Positions 26,215 through 36,856 of a stretch of 64,000 bases of DNA are shown one piece after another. Made by a program: the position numbers and the translations under genes. The notes beneath the pieces are model-generated. The model ran no database searches. It was not told where the DNA came from and saw nothing but the letters and a program-made list of their open reading frames with translations. This DNA is from Massilia soli (GTDB lineage Bacteria; Pseudomonadota; Gammaproteobacteria; Burkholderiales; Burkholderiaceae_D): NCBI RefSeq assembly GCF_016809835.1, contig NZ_JAFBIL020000002.1:124001-188000 (forward strand), given 5' to 3'. The first letter of the stretch is position 1; every line of letters starts with the position of its first letter.

Positions 26215-27525
26215 TCAGTAGGTAGTCGGAATGCGGATCGACAGCGACACGTCTGGCGTGTCGCGGGTCAGGCCGGCGCCGAGCGAGACATTCAGGGTGC
26301 GCTTGTCCGACAGCCGGTAGGAGTAGCCGACAAGCAGCGTACCGAGCTGTGTACGGACCGATCCCGGCACCGGCGCGCCGCCCTGGCGGGTGCGGGCGAT
26401 GGAGTTGTGGTCGTAGCCCAGGCTGAACGAGGCCTTGTCGTTGAGCGCCAGTCCCATGCCGAAATTAAAGCCGAAGATGTCGCCCGGTTTGACTTCACCG
26501 AGGAACTCTTGCTCGCCATTCAGCACGGTCCGGCTGACCTTGCTGCGCTTGACATTGTGCAGGTAGCTGACACTGCCGAAGAACACGGCAGGGTCGGACG
26601 GGAACAGCCAGGTCAAGGACGGCTGCAGCGAGTAGAAGCCCGAGCCGGTCGGCAGTTCGAGCGGCAGGCCGGTGCCGGTGGCGTTGTCGCCGATGCAGCG
26701 CCTGGTGCAATCGGTGACGACCTCGAATGGGTCGCGCCCGGTGCGCGACTTGAAGCGCAGGCCGCCAACATAGTAAGCCTGGTCGGGGCCGCCGTTGTTG
26801 ATCTGGTAGCGCGCCGCGATTTCGGCGTCGCCCGCGCCGCGGCCGCTGGTGTCGAACACGCGCTCGACCGAGGTGCCGGTGAAGATCTCGCGGCTGACGG
26901 TGGAGTCCGACCGGTACACATAAGGCGCGCGCAATTCGGCTTCCAGGCGGTTGGTGATGCCGGTGCGCACGGTCAGCGATGCGGTCGAGGTGTTGCGTTT
27001 GACTTCGCGGACATCCACCAGGCCGATCAGCAGCGCGGGGATGACCGTGTAGCCGACCAGCGCGACCCGGTTGCTCGATGCGTAGCCGAACTGGAAGCCG
27101 GGTTCGACGATGACTTTGCCGCGCGGGGTGAGCACGCCGGGTTGCTCGAACAAGGGTGCGACCTGCGGCGGGCGCTTGTCGCGCCCGGGTGGCTTGCCGA
27201 CCGCGGCCACCAGCGGACGTGGCGCGGCTGCTGGCGCCGTTGTTTGCGGCGCCGCCTGTGGCGCCTGCGCGTTGCCGGTGCCGCGCGTGCTGGCTAACTG
27301 TTCCGGCCCGGCCACGTGCGGCGCTGCCTGGACACCGCGCTGTGCGGCCAGGTCGCGCCGCAGCGCATCGATTTCGCGGCGCTGTTCGGCCAGTTCATGC
27401 ATCACCGCGGCCAGCTGCGCTTGCAGGTCGGTTGGCGCGGCCGGCGCTTGCCCGGCATGCGCCTGCGCGCTGAGGAATACCGCCGCCAGGCCCGCGCCTT
27501 GCCAACCGCTGCCGCTTTTTTGCAT
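26215..27525 (-). CDS. fapF: Outer-membrane beta-barrel with N-terminal coiled coil, FapF-like amyloid exporter
   Basis: 436 residues. Signal peptide (residues 1-25, ending AQAHAG), a heptad-like coiled-coil segment about 33-65 (LQAQLAAVMHELAEQRREID), a Pro/Ala linker (about 66-125), then a beta-barrel of amphipathic strands from GVLTPRGKVIVEPGFQFGYA to the C-terminal strand ending TTY, with terminal aromatic as for porins. This order (coiled coil, linker, barrel starting LTPRG...VEP) and length match Pseudomonas FapF, which exports amyloid subunits through a trimeric pore. Position as last gene after a C39 peptidase also matches fap. Similar barrels are often labelled phenol-degradation MetA transporters. 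Homology inferred by eye. Confidence 0.8.
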   Translation of the reverse strand: MQKSGSGWQGAGLAAVFLSAQAHAGQAPAAPTDLQAQLAAVMHELAEQRREIDALRRDLAAQRGVQAAPHVAGPEQLASTRGTGNAQAPQAAPQTTAPAAAPRPLVAAVGKPPGRDKRPPQVAPLFEQPGVLTPRGKVIVEPGFQFGYASSNRVALVGYTVIPALLIGLVDVREVKRNTSTASLTVRTGITNRLEAELRAPYVYRSDSTVSREIFTGTSVERVFDTSGRGAGDAEIAARYQINNGGPDQAYYVGGLRFKSRTGRDPFEVVTDCTRRCIGDNATGTGLPLELPTGSGFYSLQPSLTWLFPSDPAVFFGSVSYLHNVKRSKVSRTVLNGEQEFLGEVKPGDIFGFNFGMGLALNDKASFSLGYDHNSIARTRQGGAPVPGSVRTQLGTLLVGYSYRLSDKRTLNVSLGAGLTRDTPDVSLSIRIPTTY

Positions 27526-27537
27526 GTTCTCTCCGGT

Positions 27538-28047
27538 TCAATTCGGGCCAGCCGCGCGCGCGATGGCGTCGCCCAGGCTGGCGTGGAAGTTCAATGTTTT
27601 CAGCATCGCCATGCTGTTGGCGCTGGCGTGTATCACGGTATGGCTCCGGATCAGCTGGTCGTTCAGGCTGTTCTGAATGACCGTGCCGCCCAGCGCCTGC
27701 GCCGGCAGCGCATCGACGACAATGTTGTCATGCCCGTTCTGTACCAGCTTGACGGCGGACAGGGCTTCGCTTGTTTGGAGGGCCTGCTCCGCGCTGAGGC
27801 GGCTGATATCGGTCAACTGCAGGCTGGTGCGCGATACGACCTCGCCGTTGATGGAAATTTCGCGTTCTATGCCGAGTGTCATCAGCAAGCCGGTATCGAG
27901 CGTAAAGCCGCCGCGCGCTGCCGCGAGTACGGCCTCGGCGACCGGGACCCAGCCGGCGCCTGGCCCCGGTTGCGGCGGCTGGGCGAAAACGGGCCAGGCC
28001 GGCAGTGCCAGTGCCAGGCAGCTGCAAGCGGCGCGGAGGATGTGCAT
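27538..28047 (-). CDS. Small exported protein of the amyloid-like operon (FapE position)
   Basis: 169 residues with a signal peptide (MHILRAACSCLALALPAWPV, cleaved after about residue 23). The mature part has GFTLDTGLLMTLGIEREISINGE... and ends with a segment rich in N, Q, S and hydrophobics: GGTVIQNSLNDQLIRSHTVI then NSMAMLKTLNFHASLGDAI. Such strands and its place between the C39 peptidase and the barrel gene fit a minor extracellular subunit equivalent in position to FapE. I do not recognise the sequence itself. Genes are packed with 11-12-bp gaps on both sides. Confidence 0.75.
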   Translation of the reverse strand: MHILRAACSCLALALPAWPVFAQPPQPGPGAGWVPVAEAVLAAARGGFTLDTGLLMTLGIEREISINGEVVSRTSLQLTDISRLSAEQALQTSEALSAVKLVQNGHDNIVVDALPAQALGGTVIQNSLNDQLIRSHTVIHASANSMAMLKTLNFHASLGDAIARAAGPN

Positions 28048-28058
28048 GGGAGCTCCTG

Positions 28059-28745
28059 TCAGAATTCGCCGGGGCCAAGCTTCGGCATCGTCACGGCGGC
28101 CAGCGAACTGCGGTCGATGCCCTGGCCGAGCGGCGCGGCGGGCGCGCTGCGCCAGTCGGCAACGGTGTTGAAAGCGGGAGCCGCAGTGCTGCCATGGATT
28201 ACGAACAGCAGGCGGTTGCTCCAGATCGCCTCGAACGCGGCCTGGCTGAGAGCGCGCGCTCCGCTGGACGGGTCGCCAACCAACACCCGGCCGCCGCTGA
28301 TGCCCTTGATGACGACGAAGTGGTTGTAGCCCTTGTCCGACACCAGCACGATGGCCGGCAGCTGGGCATCGATCAGCTTTTGCAGCGGCAACTGGAAGCC
28401 GTCCGCGCGAAAGCCGCGTTCGGCAAGGAAGCGCTGCATGTCGAGCAGCGAAAAGCCCTGCTTGCGGATGCGCGCCTGGTCGCCGCGCATGAACATGCGT
28501 TCGAACACCAGCTGTTCGGTGACCGGATGCCCGTAGTGGTGCGTCAGCAGGGTTGCCAGCGCCGCCGAGCCGCAGCTGAAATCGAACTGCTGGCGCAAGG
28601 TGGTCGAAAAGCGCAGCTGCTTGATGCCGGCAATCGGCACCTGCACGCGCGCGCCGCCGGGCAGCGCCAGGTCGAGCGCGTGGGCGCTGTACTGCGCTGC
28701 CAGCGACAGCAGCGCGGCGCCTGCGCAAAGCCGCAGCGCCCTCAT
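28059..28745 (-). CDS. fapD: C39-family cysteine peptidase, FapD-like
   Basis: 228 residues with an N-terminal signal peptide (about 1-23). Papain-like C39 fold with catalytic Cys58 in FDFSCGSAALATLLTHHYG, His142 in GYNHFVVIKG, and Asp158 in VGDPSSG. Unlike ABC-transporter C39 domains it stands alone and is exported, like FapD, the periplasmic protease of the fap functional amyloid system of Pseudomonas; the phrases VTEQ.VFERM, GDQARIRKQGFSLLDM support that group. Overlaps the upstream 130-residue gene by 4 bp. Probable role: processing or licensing of amyloid subunits for export (inference). Confidence 0.85.
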   Translation of the reverse strand: MRALRLCAGAALLSLAAQYSAHALDLALPGGARVQVPIAGIKQLRFSTTLRQQFDFSCGSAALATLLTHHYGHPVTEQLVFERMFMRGDQARIRKQGFSLLDMQRFLAERGFRADGFQLPLQKLIDAQLPAIVLVSDKGYNHFVVIKGISGGRVLVGDPSSGARALSQAAFEAIWSNRLLFVIHGSTAAPAFNTVADWRSAPAAPLGQGIDRSSLAAVTMPKLGPGEF

Positions 28746-29134
28746 TTGAGCTGCAGGTTGATGACGGTCGCGTTCTGGATCAGCACGTTCGCGCCCGTGT
28801 TCTGGATAACGATCGGCACGCCTGATGCGTTGGCGAACGAGCCGGACTGGATGATGTTGGCCCCGGTGGCGACATTGGTGGCGGTGTTGCCGCTCACAGT
28901 GCCGCTCAGCTTGGTGTCGCTGGCAGTGCCGCCGTCGCCGCCGCGGGTGTCGTCCAGCGTTGCCGCCCTGGCTGCCGGACCGAACGCGTCGGCTGGCTGC
29001 GCCTTCGTCGCTGGCGCGCGCGGCAAGGCGCCGTTGCCCCGGTAACAGTTGTCGGGCTGGCCGGCCAGCGATGTTGCCGGCAGCGCCAGCGCAGCGGCCG
29101 TCAAGCCGGCCGCAATACAGCGGTTCAAGTACAT
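28742..29134 (-). CDS. Small exported protein of the amyloid-like operon, candidate minor subunit
   Basis: 130 residues. Signal peptide (residues 1-19, to TSLAG), a short cysteine-containing region (DNCYRGNG), then LSGTVSGNTATNVATGANII and a C-terminal run of N/Q/V/I strands: ASGVPIVIQNTGANVLIQNA, ending TVINLQLK. The motif LSGTVSGNTATNV is nearly the LGGTVSGNTISNV found in the large Gly-rich protein just upstream, so the two are probably partners or distant homologues. Alternation of I/V/N/Q is amyloid-like. Start chosen at the ATG with a perfect AGGAGG upstream. C39 peptidase gene overlaps by 4 bp. Confidence 0.8.
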   Translation of the reverse strand: MYLNRCIAAGLTAAALALPATSLAGQPDNCYRGNGALPRAPATKAQPADAFGPAARAATLDDTRGGDGGTASDTKLSGTVSGNTATNVATGANIIQSGSFANASGVPIVIQNTGANVLIQNATVINLQLK

Positions 29135-29177
29135 AGGTCCTCCTGGTTTGCTACGATCGTCGCTGGCACGCAAACTA

Positions 29178-29207
29178 GCGCCGCAGCCGTGGTGGCGGAT
29201 GCGGCGC
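29178..29207 (-). other. Intercistronic hairpin after the major subunit gene
   Basis: 8-bp stem GCGCCGCA / TGCGGCGC with a 14-base loop, in the 79-bp gap between the large Gly-rich gene and the next gene. There is no U-run, so it more likely stabilises or partly terminates the message, giving more of the first product, than ends the operon. Confidence 0.4.
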
Positions 29208-29213
29208 CGCTGC

Positions 29214-30839
<1,626 letters not shown>

Positions 30840-30907
30840 GTTGACCCCTTAATAAGATTGATGTCGGTGATGTGAGTCCGGCATGTCGGTGCAGCCAGCA
30901 CTGGCAA

Positions 30908-30923
30908 TGCAAGCTCGGTGCCA
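30908..30923 (-). promoter_or_regulatory. Sigma-54 (-24/-12) promoter of the amyloid-like operon
   Basis: On the minus strand the sequence is TGGCAC-CGAGC-TTGCA, an exact match to the sigma-54 consensus (TGGCAC-N5-TTGCW) with the correct 10-bp GG-to-GC spacing. It would start transcription near 30897, about 58 bases before the ATG of the Gly-rich gene. A sigma-54 activator gene is encoded directly upstream. Confidence 0.9.
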
Positions 30924-31020
30924 GCGCGCCGCTGTGGCACCCAAGTCATTGAATGCAAAGGCGGGCCGCAGGGACCGCTGACGCAGGCGCCAGCGCGCGC
31001 CGTGCGATTGCCGGCGCAGC

Positions 31021-31038
31021 TGTCTCACCCGCGTGACA
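31021..31038. promoter_or_regulatory. Imperfect dyad, candidate activator site 1
   Basis: TGTCTCACCCGCGTGACA: fits TGTCAC-N6-GTGACA with one mismatch. About 100 bp upstream of the -24 element. Confidence 0.55.
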
Positions 31039-31110
31039 GCGGGATTTCCGGCGCGTCTGGTTTGCGCTTCGCGCCATGGGCTGGCTGCACATATTTTCCG
31101 TATCGAACCG

Positions 31111-31128
31111 TGTCACTGCGATGTGACA
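31111..31128. promoter_or_regulatory. Perfect dyad, candidate activator site 2
   Basis: TGTCAC-TGCGAT-GTGACA, perfect 6-bp arms, about 190 bp upstream of the -24 element. Typical distance for an upstream activating sequence of a sigma-54 activator. Confidence 0.65.
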
Positions 31129-31178
31129 GTCGTCCCGACGCGGCCGGCGACAGCCACTCGGCCGCGCGCGGCGCCCGT

Positions 31179-31196
31179 CGTCACAGCAGCGTGACG
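31179..31196. promoter_or_regulatory. Perfect dyad, candidate activator site 3
   Basis: CGTCAC-AGCAGC-GTGACG, perfect 6-bp arms, two bases beyond the stop of the activator gene and about 260 bp upstream of the -24 element. Same TCAC-N6-GTGA core as the other two sites. Apart from these sites and the promoter I see nothing else in 30840-31197. Confidence 0.6.
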
Positions 31197-31197
31197 C

Positions 31198-32541
<1,344 letters not shown>

Positions 32542-32620
32542 CGGCGGCTCCGGCGTAATACCGTACTCAGCTGTGACCCCGCCAGTTCAGCTTGGTTCTG
32601 GCATGCCTATTGACGCTGCT

Positions 32621-33478
32621 CTATAAGGGCGCGCCAAACAGCCCCGCCTGGTAATCGCTGATCGCCTGCGCGATCTCGTCGCGGGTGTTCATCACGAACG
32701 GACCATGCGACACCACCGGCTCGCGGGTCGGCTCGGCGTGCCCGAACAGCAGCAGGGCGCCGTCGCTGGTCTCGAGCACGATTTCGTCACCTTGCTCGGA
32801 CAGCTCGGCCAGGTGGAAGGCGCTGGCCGTGTCGGGCCCGACCGCGACCGAACCGCGCACCACATACAGGAAGACATTGTTGCCCATCGGCGCAGACAGG
32901 GACAGGCGCGCCCCCGGCTGCATCTCGATCGTGCTCATGAACACGCCGGTCAGCGAGCGCACCGGACCGTGCGCGCCGTCCCATTCGCCCGCCACCAGGT
33001 TGATGGTGGCCTTGCCATCGGCGGCGGCCAGGGCAGGGATGTCGCCGCGCTGCAAGCCGATGTATGCCGGTTGCGTCATCTTCAGCCGCGCCGGCAGGTT
33101 GACCCACAGTTGCAGGATCTCCAGCGCGCCGCCGCGCTGGCGGAACTCGGCCGGCGAGACTTCGGCATGGATGATGCCGCGCCCGGCGGTCATCCACTGC
33201 ACGCCGCCAGCCTTGATCACGCTTTCGTGGCCGGCGCTGTCCTGGTGCGCCAGCATGCCCTCGATAATGAAGGTGACGGTCTCGAAGCCGCGGTGTGGAT
33301 GCGGGCCGAACGGCAAGCCGCGGTTGCCCTGCGGGTAGGTCTGCGGGCCGTGGTGATTCAGGAACAGGAAAGGATCGAGCTGCTCTATGCCAGGTCCCGG
33401 CAGGGGCCGCTGCGTGATCAGGTCGCCGATATCGTCGCGGATGGCCGGATGCAGGCTGCGGATGGTCTTCTGGCTCAT
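32621..33478 (-). CDS. Pirin-family protein
   Basis: 285 residues. N-terminal cupin with FGPHPHRGFETVTFIIEG (metal ligands His-x-His), SVIKAGGVQWMTAGRGIIHAE (His, Glu); C-terminal pirin_C domain with GNNVFLYVVRGSV. Third pirin in this window and only distantly similar to the other two. Start at the Met 33478, preceded by AAGGAG at six bases; an upstream in-frame Met at 33508 has no site. Lies 80 bp downstream of... the opposite side of the activator gene's start, on the same strand, transcribed towards it. Function unknown (some relatives are quercetinases). Confidence 0.9.
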   Translation of the reverse strand: MSQKTIRSLHPAIRDDIGDLITQRPLPGPGIEQLDPFLFLNHHGPQTYPQGNRGLPFGPHPHRGFETVTFIIEGMLAHQDSAGHESVIKAGGVQWMTAGRGIIHAEVSPAEFRQRGGALEILQLWVNLPARLKMTQPAYIGLQRGDIPALAAADGKATINLVAGEWDGAHGPVRSLTGVFMSTIEMQPGARLSLSAPMGNNVFLYVVRGSVAVGPDTASAFHLAELSEQGDEIVLETSDGALLLFGHAEPTREPVVSHGPFVMNTRDEIAQAISDYQAGLFGAPL

Positions 33479-33782
33479 GCATTGCTCCTTGCTGTGGTGT
33501 CGCGCCACCTTACCTTATTACGGCCCCGTGCGCTGCTGTGGTGCCGTCGGGCATGACCGTGCGCCCAGGCTGCCGCTGCATCGGATGCGTGCGGCGACCT
33601 TGCGCCAGTGCCGCGCGGCGCGCCGCCGCCGCGTGCCTGCACTGCGCCGCGGCTCGCGCGCCGGAGCGCTCCCTGTATGAAAACGATAATGCAGCGAAAT
33701 TTTCTTCGCGTGAAGGTTCCGCGTAGGCATCAGGTGTTCTAAGATAACCGCTCTGTATTTGCTGGTCCTGCCGGAATCCTGG
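33479..33782. other. Gene-free stretch between divergent pirin and TraB/GumN genes
   Basis: About 300 bp. The left part is very GC-rich; the part from 33685 to 33765 is AT-richer and probably holds the promoter of the TraB/GumN gene. Open frames here are short and without support. I see no repeat or RNA structure. Confidence 0.5.
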
Positions 33783-34859
33783 ATGTCGCCTTACCTGCCG
33801 CTGCCGCTCTGTATTATCCGCTCGCTGGCCGGACTGGTGTTCAGTCTCGCCGCGTTCGCCGCGTCCGGTTCCGAGGGTGCGCCGGAGGCGTCTGCCGAAC
33901 TCGCCCCGGCATCGGGGATCGCGGTGGCAGGCGCCGCCGCCCACAGCGCGCACACGCTGGCGGCGCAGCAACCGGCGCGCGCAGGCATCCGGCCCGGACC
34001 TGGCCACGGCGCGCTGTTTCGCATCTCGCGCGATGGCGAGATGGCTTATTTGTTCGGCACCATTCATGTTGGCGCGACCTCGTTTTATCCGCTCGCGCCC
34101 CAGGTCAGCCAGGCGCTGGCCGAGGCTACCCAGCTGGTACTCGAACTCGATACGCGCGCCGACGCCGCGTTCGACCAGGCCGTCGCCAGGCACGCCAGCT
34201 ATGCCGGCGGCGACCACATTCGCCATCATGTGTCTGCCGATACCTTGCGCCGCCTGGTCAAGGCGCTGCATGCCGTGGGCATTCCGCTCTCGGACGTCGG
34301 CCACCTGAAACCGTGGCTGCTGGCAAACATGCTGACCGGGATCGCACTGGAAAAAAACGGCTTCCAGCGCGCCCACGGCAATGAGTCGTTCTTGCTCGAC
34401 GCTGTACAAGCACGCGGGGCCCGCCTTGCCGAACTGGAAAGCGCCGACTACCAGCTGTCGCTGTTCGACACGCTTGACGAGGATCGTGCCGAAAGCTACT
34501 TGCGCGAAGCACTCGATGACCTCTCCAGCGGCAGCGCGATGAAGAAGGCCAGGGCGGTCATCGATGCATGGACCTCCGGCGACGCGGACGCCCTCGAGGC
34601 GCTGATTCCAGACACCATCGGCGCCGGGACCGTGACGTCCGACTTTACCCTGCGCACCTTGCTTGACCGGCGCAACCCCGAGATGGCGCAACGCATCGCG
34701 CACATCATGAAGGACGGGAAAGTCAGCTTTGTCGGCGTCGGCCTGCTGCACCTGCTCGGCGCAAATGGCTTGCCTCGGTTGCTGGCGCAGCGCGGCTACC
34801 GCGTCGAGCGCGTGGTCCAGGCGAGCGCGCCTAAGGACGCTGGATTTCGCCCCCGCTGA
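33783..34859 (+). CDS. TraB/GumN-family protein
   Basis: 358 residues. N-terminal hydrophobic signal (about 1-30), an Ala-rich linker, then the TraB/GumN domain: LFRISRDGEMAYLFGTIHVG (GxxH motif 1), Glu in QLVLELDTR, a middle helical part, and C-terminal SFVGVGLLHLLGANGLPRLL (second GxxH), GYRVERV. Family members are putative membrane-associated metalloproteases (Tiki-related); the role of bacterial ones is not known. I prefer the ATG at 33783 to a TTG at 33759. Its last 29 bp overlap the end of the convergent lipoprotein gene. Confidence 0.88.
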   Translation: MSPYLPLPLCIIRSLAGLVFSLAAFAASGSEGAPEASAELAPASGIAVAGAAAHSAHTLAAQQPARAGIRPGPGHGALFRISRDGEMAYLFGTIHVGATSFYPLAPQVSQALAEATQLVLELDTRADAAFDQAVARHASYAGGDHIRHHVSADTLRRLVKALHAVGIPLSDVGHLKPWLLANMLTGIALEKNGFQRAHGNESFLLDAVQARGARLAELESADYQLSLFDTLDEDRAESYLREALDDLSSGSAMKKARAVIDAWTSGDADALEALIPDTIGAGTVTSDFTLRTLLDRRNPEMAQRIAHIMKDGKVSFVGVGLLHLLGANGLPRLLAQRGYRVERVVQASAPKDAGFRPR

Positions 34860-35364
34860 GGTTGACCCGGTCACCGCTGCGGAAGGTTGGCGCCGATTCC
34901 TGGGTGATCACGCGGGTGCTGCCATCGTCCATGCGCAAGGTGATGCGATAAACCCGGTCGCCGCTGGCGCCGGCGGTGCCCCCAACTGCGGCGCCGGCCA
35001 TGCTGCCTGCCCCGGTTGCCTCGCCGGAGCGCGGCACCACTTCGATCATGGTGACGACGCTGTTGGGTGCCGCGCCGGTGGACGCTTGCGCACCTGCGCT
35101 TTGCGGGTCGGTGGTGGTGGCGGCAGTGCCGCCGGTGCCAGCGCCCATGGATCCGGTGCCGGTGGCGCCGCTGCTTGCCGTGCCGGTATCGCTGGCGATG
35201 CTGCCAGTGGCCTGGCCGCTGGTGCCGGAGGTGCCGTAGCCCGCGCTGCTGGTTGCGTCAGGCGATGTCGTGGCGGCGGTGTCGCCCATTCTGTCCCGGG
35301 TACATGCCGTCAGCGCGAGTGTCAGCAAACTGGCCAGCAGCACGCTATGTTTTATACGCTTCAT
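34831..35364 (-). CDS. Low-complexity Gly/Ala/Thr/Ser-rich lipoprotein
   Basis: 177 residues. Lipoprotein signal with lipobox LTAC (Cys near residue 21). Residues about 30-105 are low complexity (GTSGTSGQATGS, SGATGTGSMGAG). The C-terminal part (VVTMIEVVPRSGE... RVYRITLRMDDGSTRVITQE... FRSGDRVNLSGGEIQRP) resembles the exposed domain of small 17-kDa-antigen/SlyB-type envelope lipoproteins. The start is the ATG at 35364 with AAGGAG six bases upstream. Transcribed towards the TraB/GumN gene. Confidence 0.85.
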   Translation of the reverse strand: MKRIKHSVLLASLLTLALTACTRDRMGDTAATTSPDATSSAGYGTSGTSGQATGSIASDTGTASSGATGTGSMGAGTGGTAATTTDPQSAGAQASTGAAPNSVVTMIEVVPRSGEATGAGSMAGAAVGGTAGASGDRVYRITLRMDDGSTRVITQESAPTFRSGDRVNLSGGEIQRP

Positions 35365-35522
35365 AATCAACTCCTTAGGTTGGGTGTTTTCCTTGTGTGC
35401 GTGACAATGCCGCGTGCCACTGTGGTAAGAGGCGCGAACACGGCCAACGTTCCAACTTACACAGTCGTTACGTGAGCCAAATCAAACAGCGGACCAGTTC
35501 GGTGAATTTCCGGCGCCTGGAT

Positions 35523-35930
35523 CTATCGACCGGCACCGGCCGGTTGTGGCTGGCGGGGCAGGAAAGCCCACAGCAGGGCGGCGACCAGCAGCGCGGCATT
35601 GCAATCGACCAGCCAGTCGCTGACGGCGCCGCGGCGGTAGGGCAGGAAGCTTTGGATCAGCTCGTCAATGGCGCCCATGGCGGCCACTGTCAGCACCGAC
35701 TTCAGCGCGCGCGCAGCTGCGCTGCCGCTGCTGCCCGTGTACAGCAGGAAGGTGATGGCGCCGTAGGCCAGCGTGTGCAGCACGATGCCCGAGGCATAGT
35801 TGCCGATCTCTGCGCGGGCGCCGGGAACGGCGCCCATCGCCACGATGGCGGCGTAGGCAAGGAACGCCGCGCTGTAGCGCAGGCGTCGCAGTTTTGGGTC
35901 GAGGACCAGCAGGGAGAGCAGGGCAGGCAT
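35523..35930 (-). CDS. VanZ-like membrane protein
   Basis: 135 residues, four hydrophobic segments. The sequence KLRRLRYSAAFLAYAAIVAMGAVPG at the start and MGAIDELIQSFLPYRRGAVSDWLVDCNAALL near the end are typical of the VanZ family (conserved DE.IQ...R..S..D...N). Function in non-vancomycin-resistant bacteria is unknown; no link to glycopeptide resistance is implied. Confidence 0.85.
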   Translation of the reverse strand: MPALLSLLVLDPKLRRLRYSAAFLAYAAIVAMGAVPGARAEIGNYASGIVLHTLAYGAITFLLYTGSSGSAAARALKSVLTVAAMGAIDELIQSFLPYRRGAVSDWLVDCNAALLVAALLWAFLPRQPQPAGAGR

Positions 35931-36000
35931 GGGCTTTTGCGCGCGTCGAAATCGGCAACCTTACCATGCCAGGCCGCACAGCACGCCGGCCGCGCGGCGG

Positions 36001-36324
36001 TCAGATCGTCAGCGCCGGCGTGCCGTTGGCGTAACAGGCATCGAAGCAGCTTTCGCAGTCGACACAGAACAGGTGGGCGACGCGCACCGACTCCTGGCGC
36101 AGCACCAGCTGCAAGTGGTTGGTGGCGCAGTGCGGGCAGGTTTCTCGCACTGGGCCAAAACTGACAGCGTCGATCGCCTCGCCGTCACGGGCGAGCTGGT
36201 CGATGACATCGTCGGGATTCAGTTCGCGCAGGATGAGGCGGTCTTCGTTGGCAGCGTGGTGCCGGCGTCCGGCGGGAATCGGCTGGGCATTGCCCTGTAC
36301 GGGTTCAAGCAAGTGTTCACTCAT
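36001..36324 (-). CDS. Small cysteine-rich, zinc-ribbon-like protein of unknown function
   Basis: 107 residues, no signal peptide. The second half holds CPHCATNH and CVDCESCFDAC, i.e. two CxxC pairs that could bind zinc, and ends in a short hydrophobic tail. I do not recognise the family. It stands alone, 70 bp upstream of the VanZ gene on the same strand. Confidence 0.7.
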   Translation of the reverse strand: MSEHLLEPVQGNAQPIPAGRRHHAANEDRLILRELNPDDVIDQLARDGEAIDAVSFGPVRETCPHCATNHLQLVLRQESVRVAHLFCVDCESCFDACYANGTPALTI

Positions 36325-36463
36325 TCATCTACTCCGGTGACGGCGGCAAGCTGGCCGGGACATGCATGGCAAAGGATATTCATGATAGTGGAAAAACACT
36401 CGTCTTCAAGGCGGTATTCGCGGTGCGTTAGACATATATCAAACTCGTGCGGAACCTTTCGCC

Positions 36464-36491
36464 CAAAAAAATGCCCGCTTTACAGCGGGCA
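36464..36491 (-). terminator. Rho-independent terminator, minus strand
   Basis: Stem TGCCCGCT / AGCGGGCA (36472-36479 / 36484-36491), followed on the minus strand by seven T residues. No protein gene directly precedes it; see the candidate small RNA. Confidence 0.85.
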
Positions 36492-36600
36492 AAACCCAAG
36501 ATCGGGCCAAGAGACGTGAATTCGGAGTGGTGTGCTGCCGTGAGAGGTCAGCACACCTGCCTGCCGTCACGCATATCGGGTGCGTGTACAGCAGATGAAT
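36464..36600 (-). ncRNA. Candidate small RNA between two terminators
   Basis: The 532-bp gap 36325-36856 has no convincing ORF but two minus-strand terminators 200 bp apart. Between them on the minus strand is a good -10 box TATACT (complement of 36603-36608; the -35 is weak), a perfect 9-bp stem GGTGTGCTG / CAGCACACC with 11-base loop (36529-36557), and then the second terminator. A transcript of about 130 bases is possible. It does not resemble an RNA family I know. Confidence 0.35.
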
Positions 36601-36698
36601 GGAGTATAGGCGGGCAATATGACCGCGATATGACGTGCCTCAAAGGAATGGCTGCTTGGGAAGAACTTCGCCGGGAGGTGCCGGTCTCGTGCGCAGGC

Positions 36699-36729
36699 AA
36701 AAAAAAAGCCCGCTGGTGAAAGCGGGCTT
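36699..36729 (-). terminator. Rho-independent terminator of the OhrR/SDR operon
   Basis: Stem AAGCCCGCT / AGCGGGCTT (36706-36714 / 36721-36729); on the minus strand followed by at least eight T residues. It lies 128 bp past the stop of the MarR-type gene. Confidence 0.85.
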
Positions 36730-36856
36730 AAAACTATTTTCTTGGAGGAGAATAGTGGAGACAGGTGCAATTATGCTGCGTCGCCACATATACGTCCAAT
36801 TGTCATTTTAGATACCAGTCATACCTTTTTGCTATAACTGGGCGGGAAGCGCCTGG

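Noticed and set aside
31021-31038. Alternative reading of dyad 1 as TCAC-N4-GTGA
   Set aside because: The 4-bp spacer disagrees with the 6-bp spacer of the other two sites; I kept the N6 reading with one mismatch but note the ambiguity.
33479-33782. Several short open frames between the third pirin and the TraB/GumN gene
   Set aside because: No ribosome-binding sites, no recognisable protein features, and high-GC regions produce such frames by chance.
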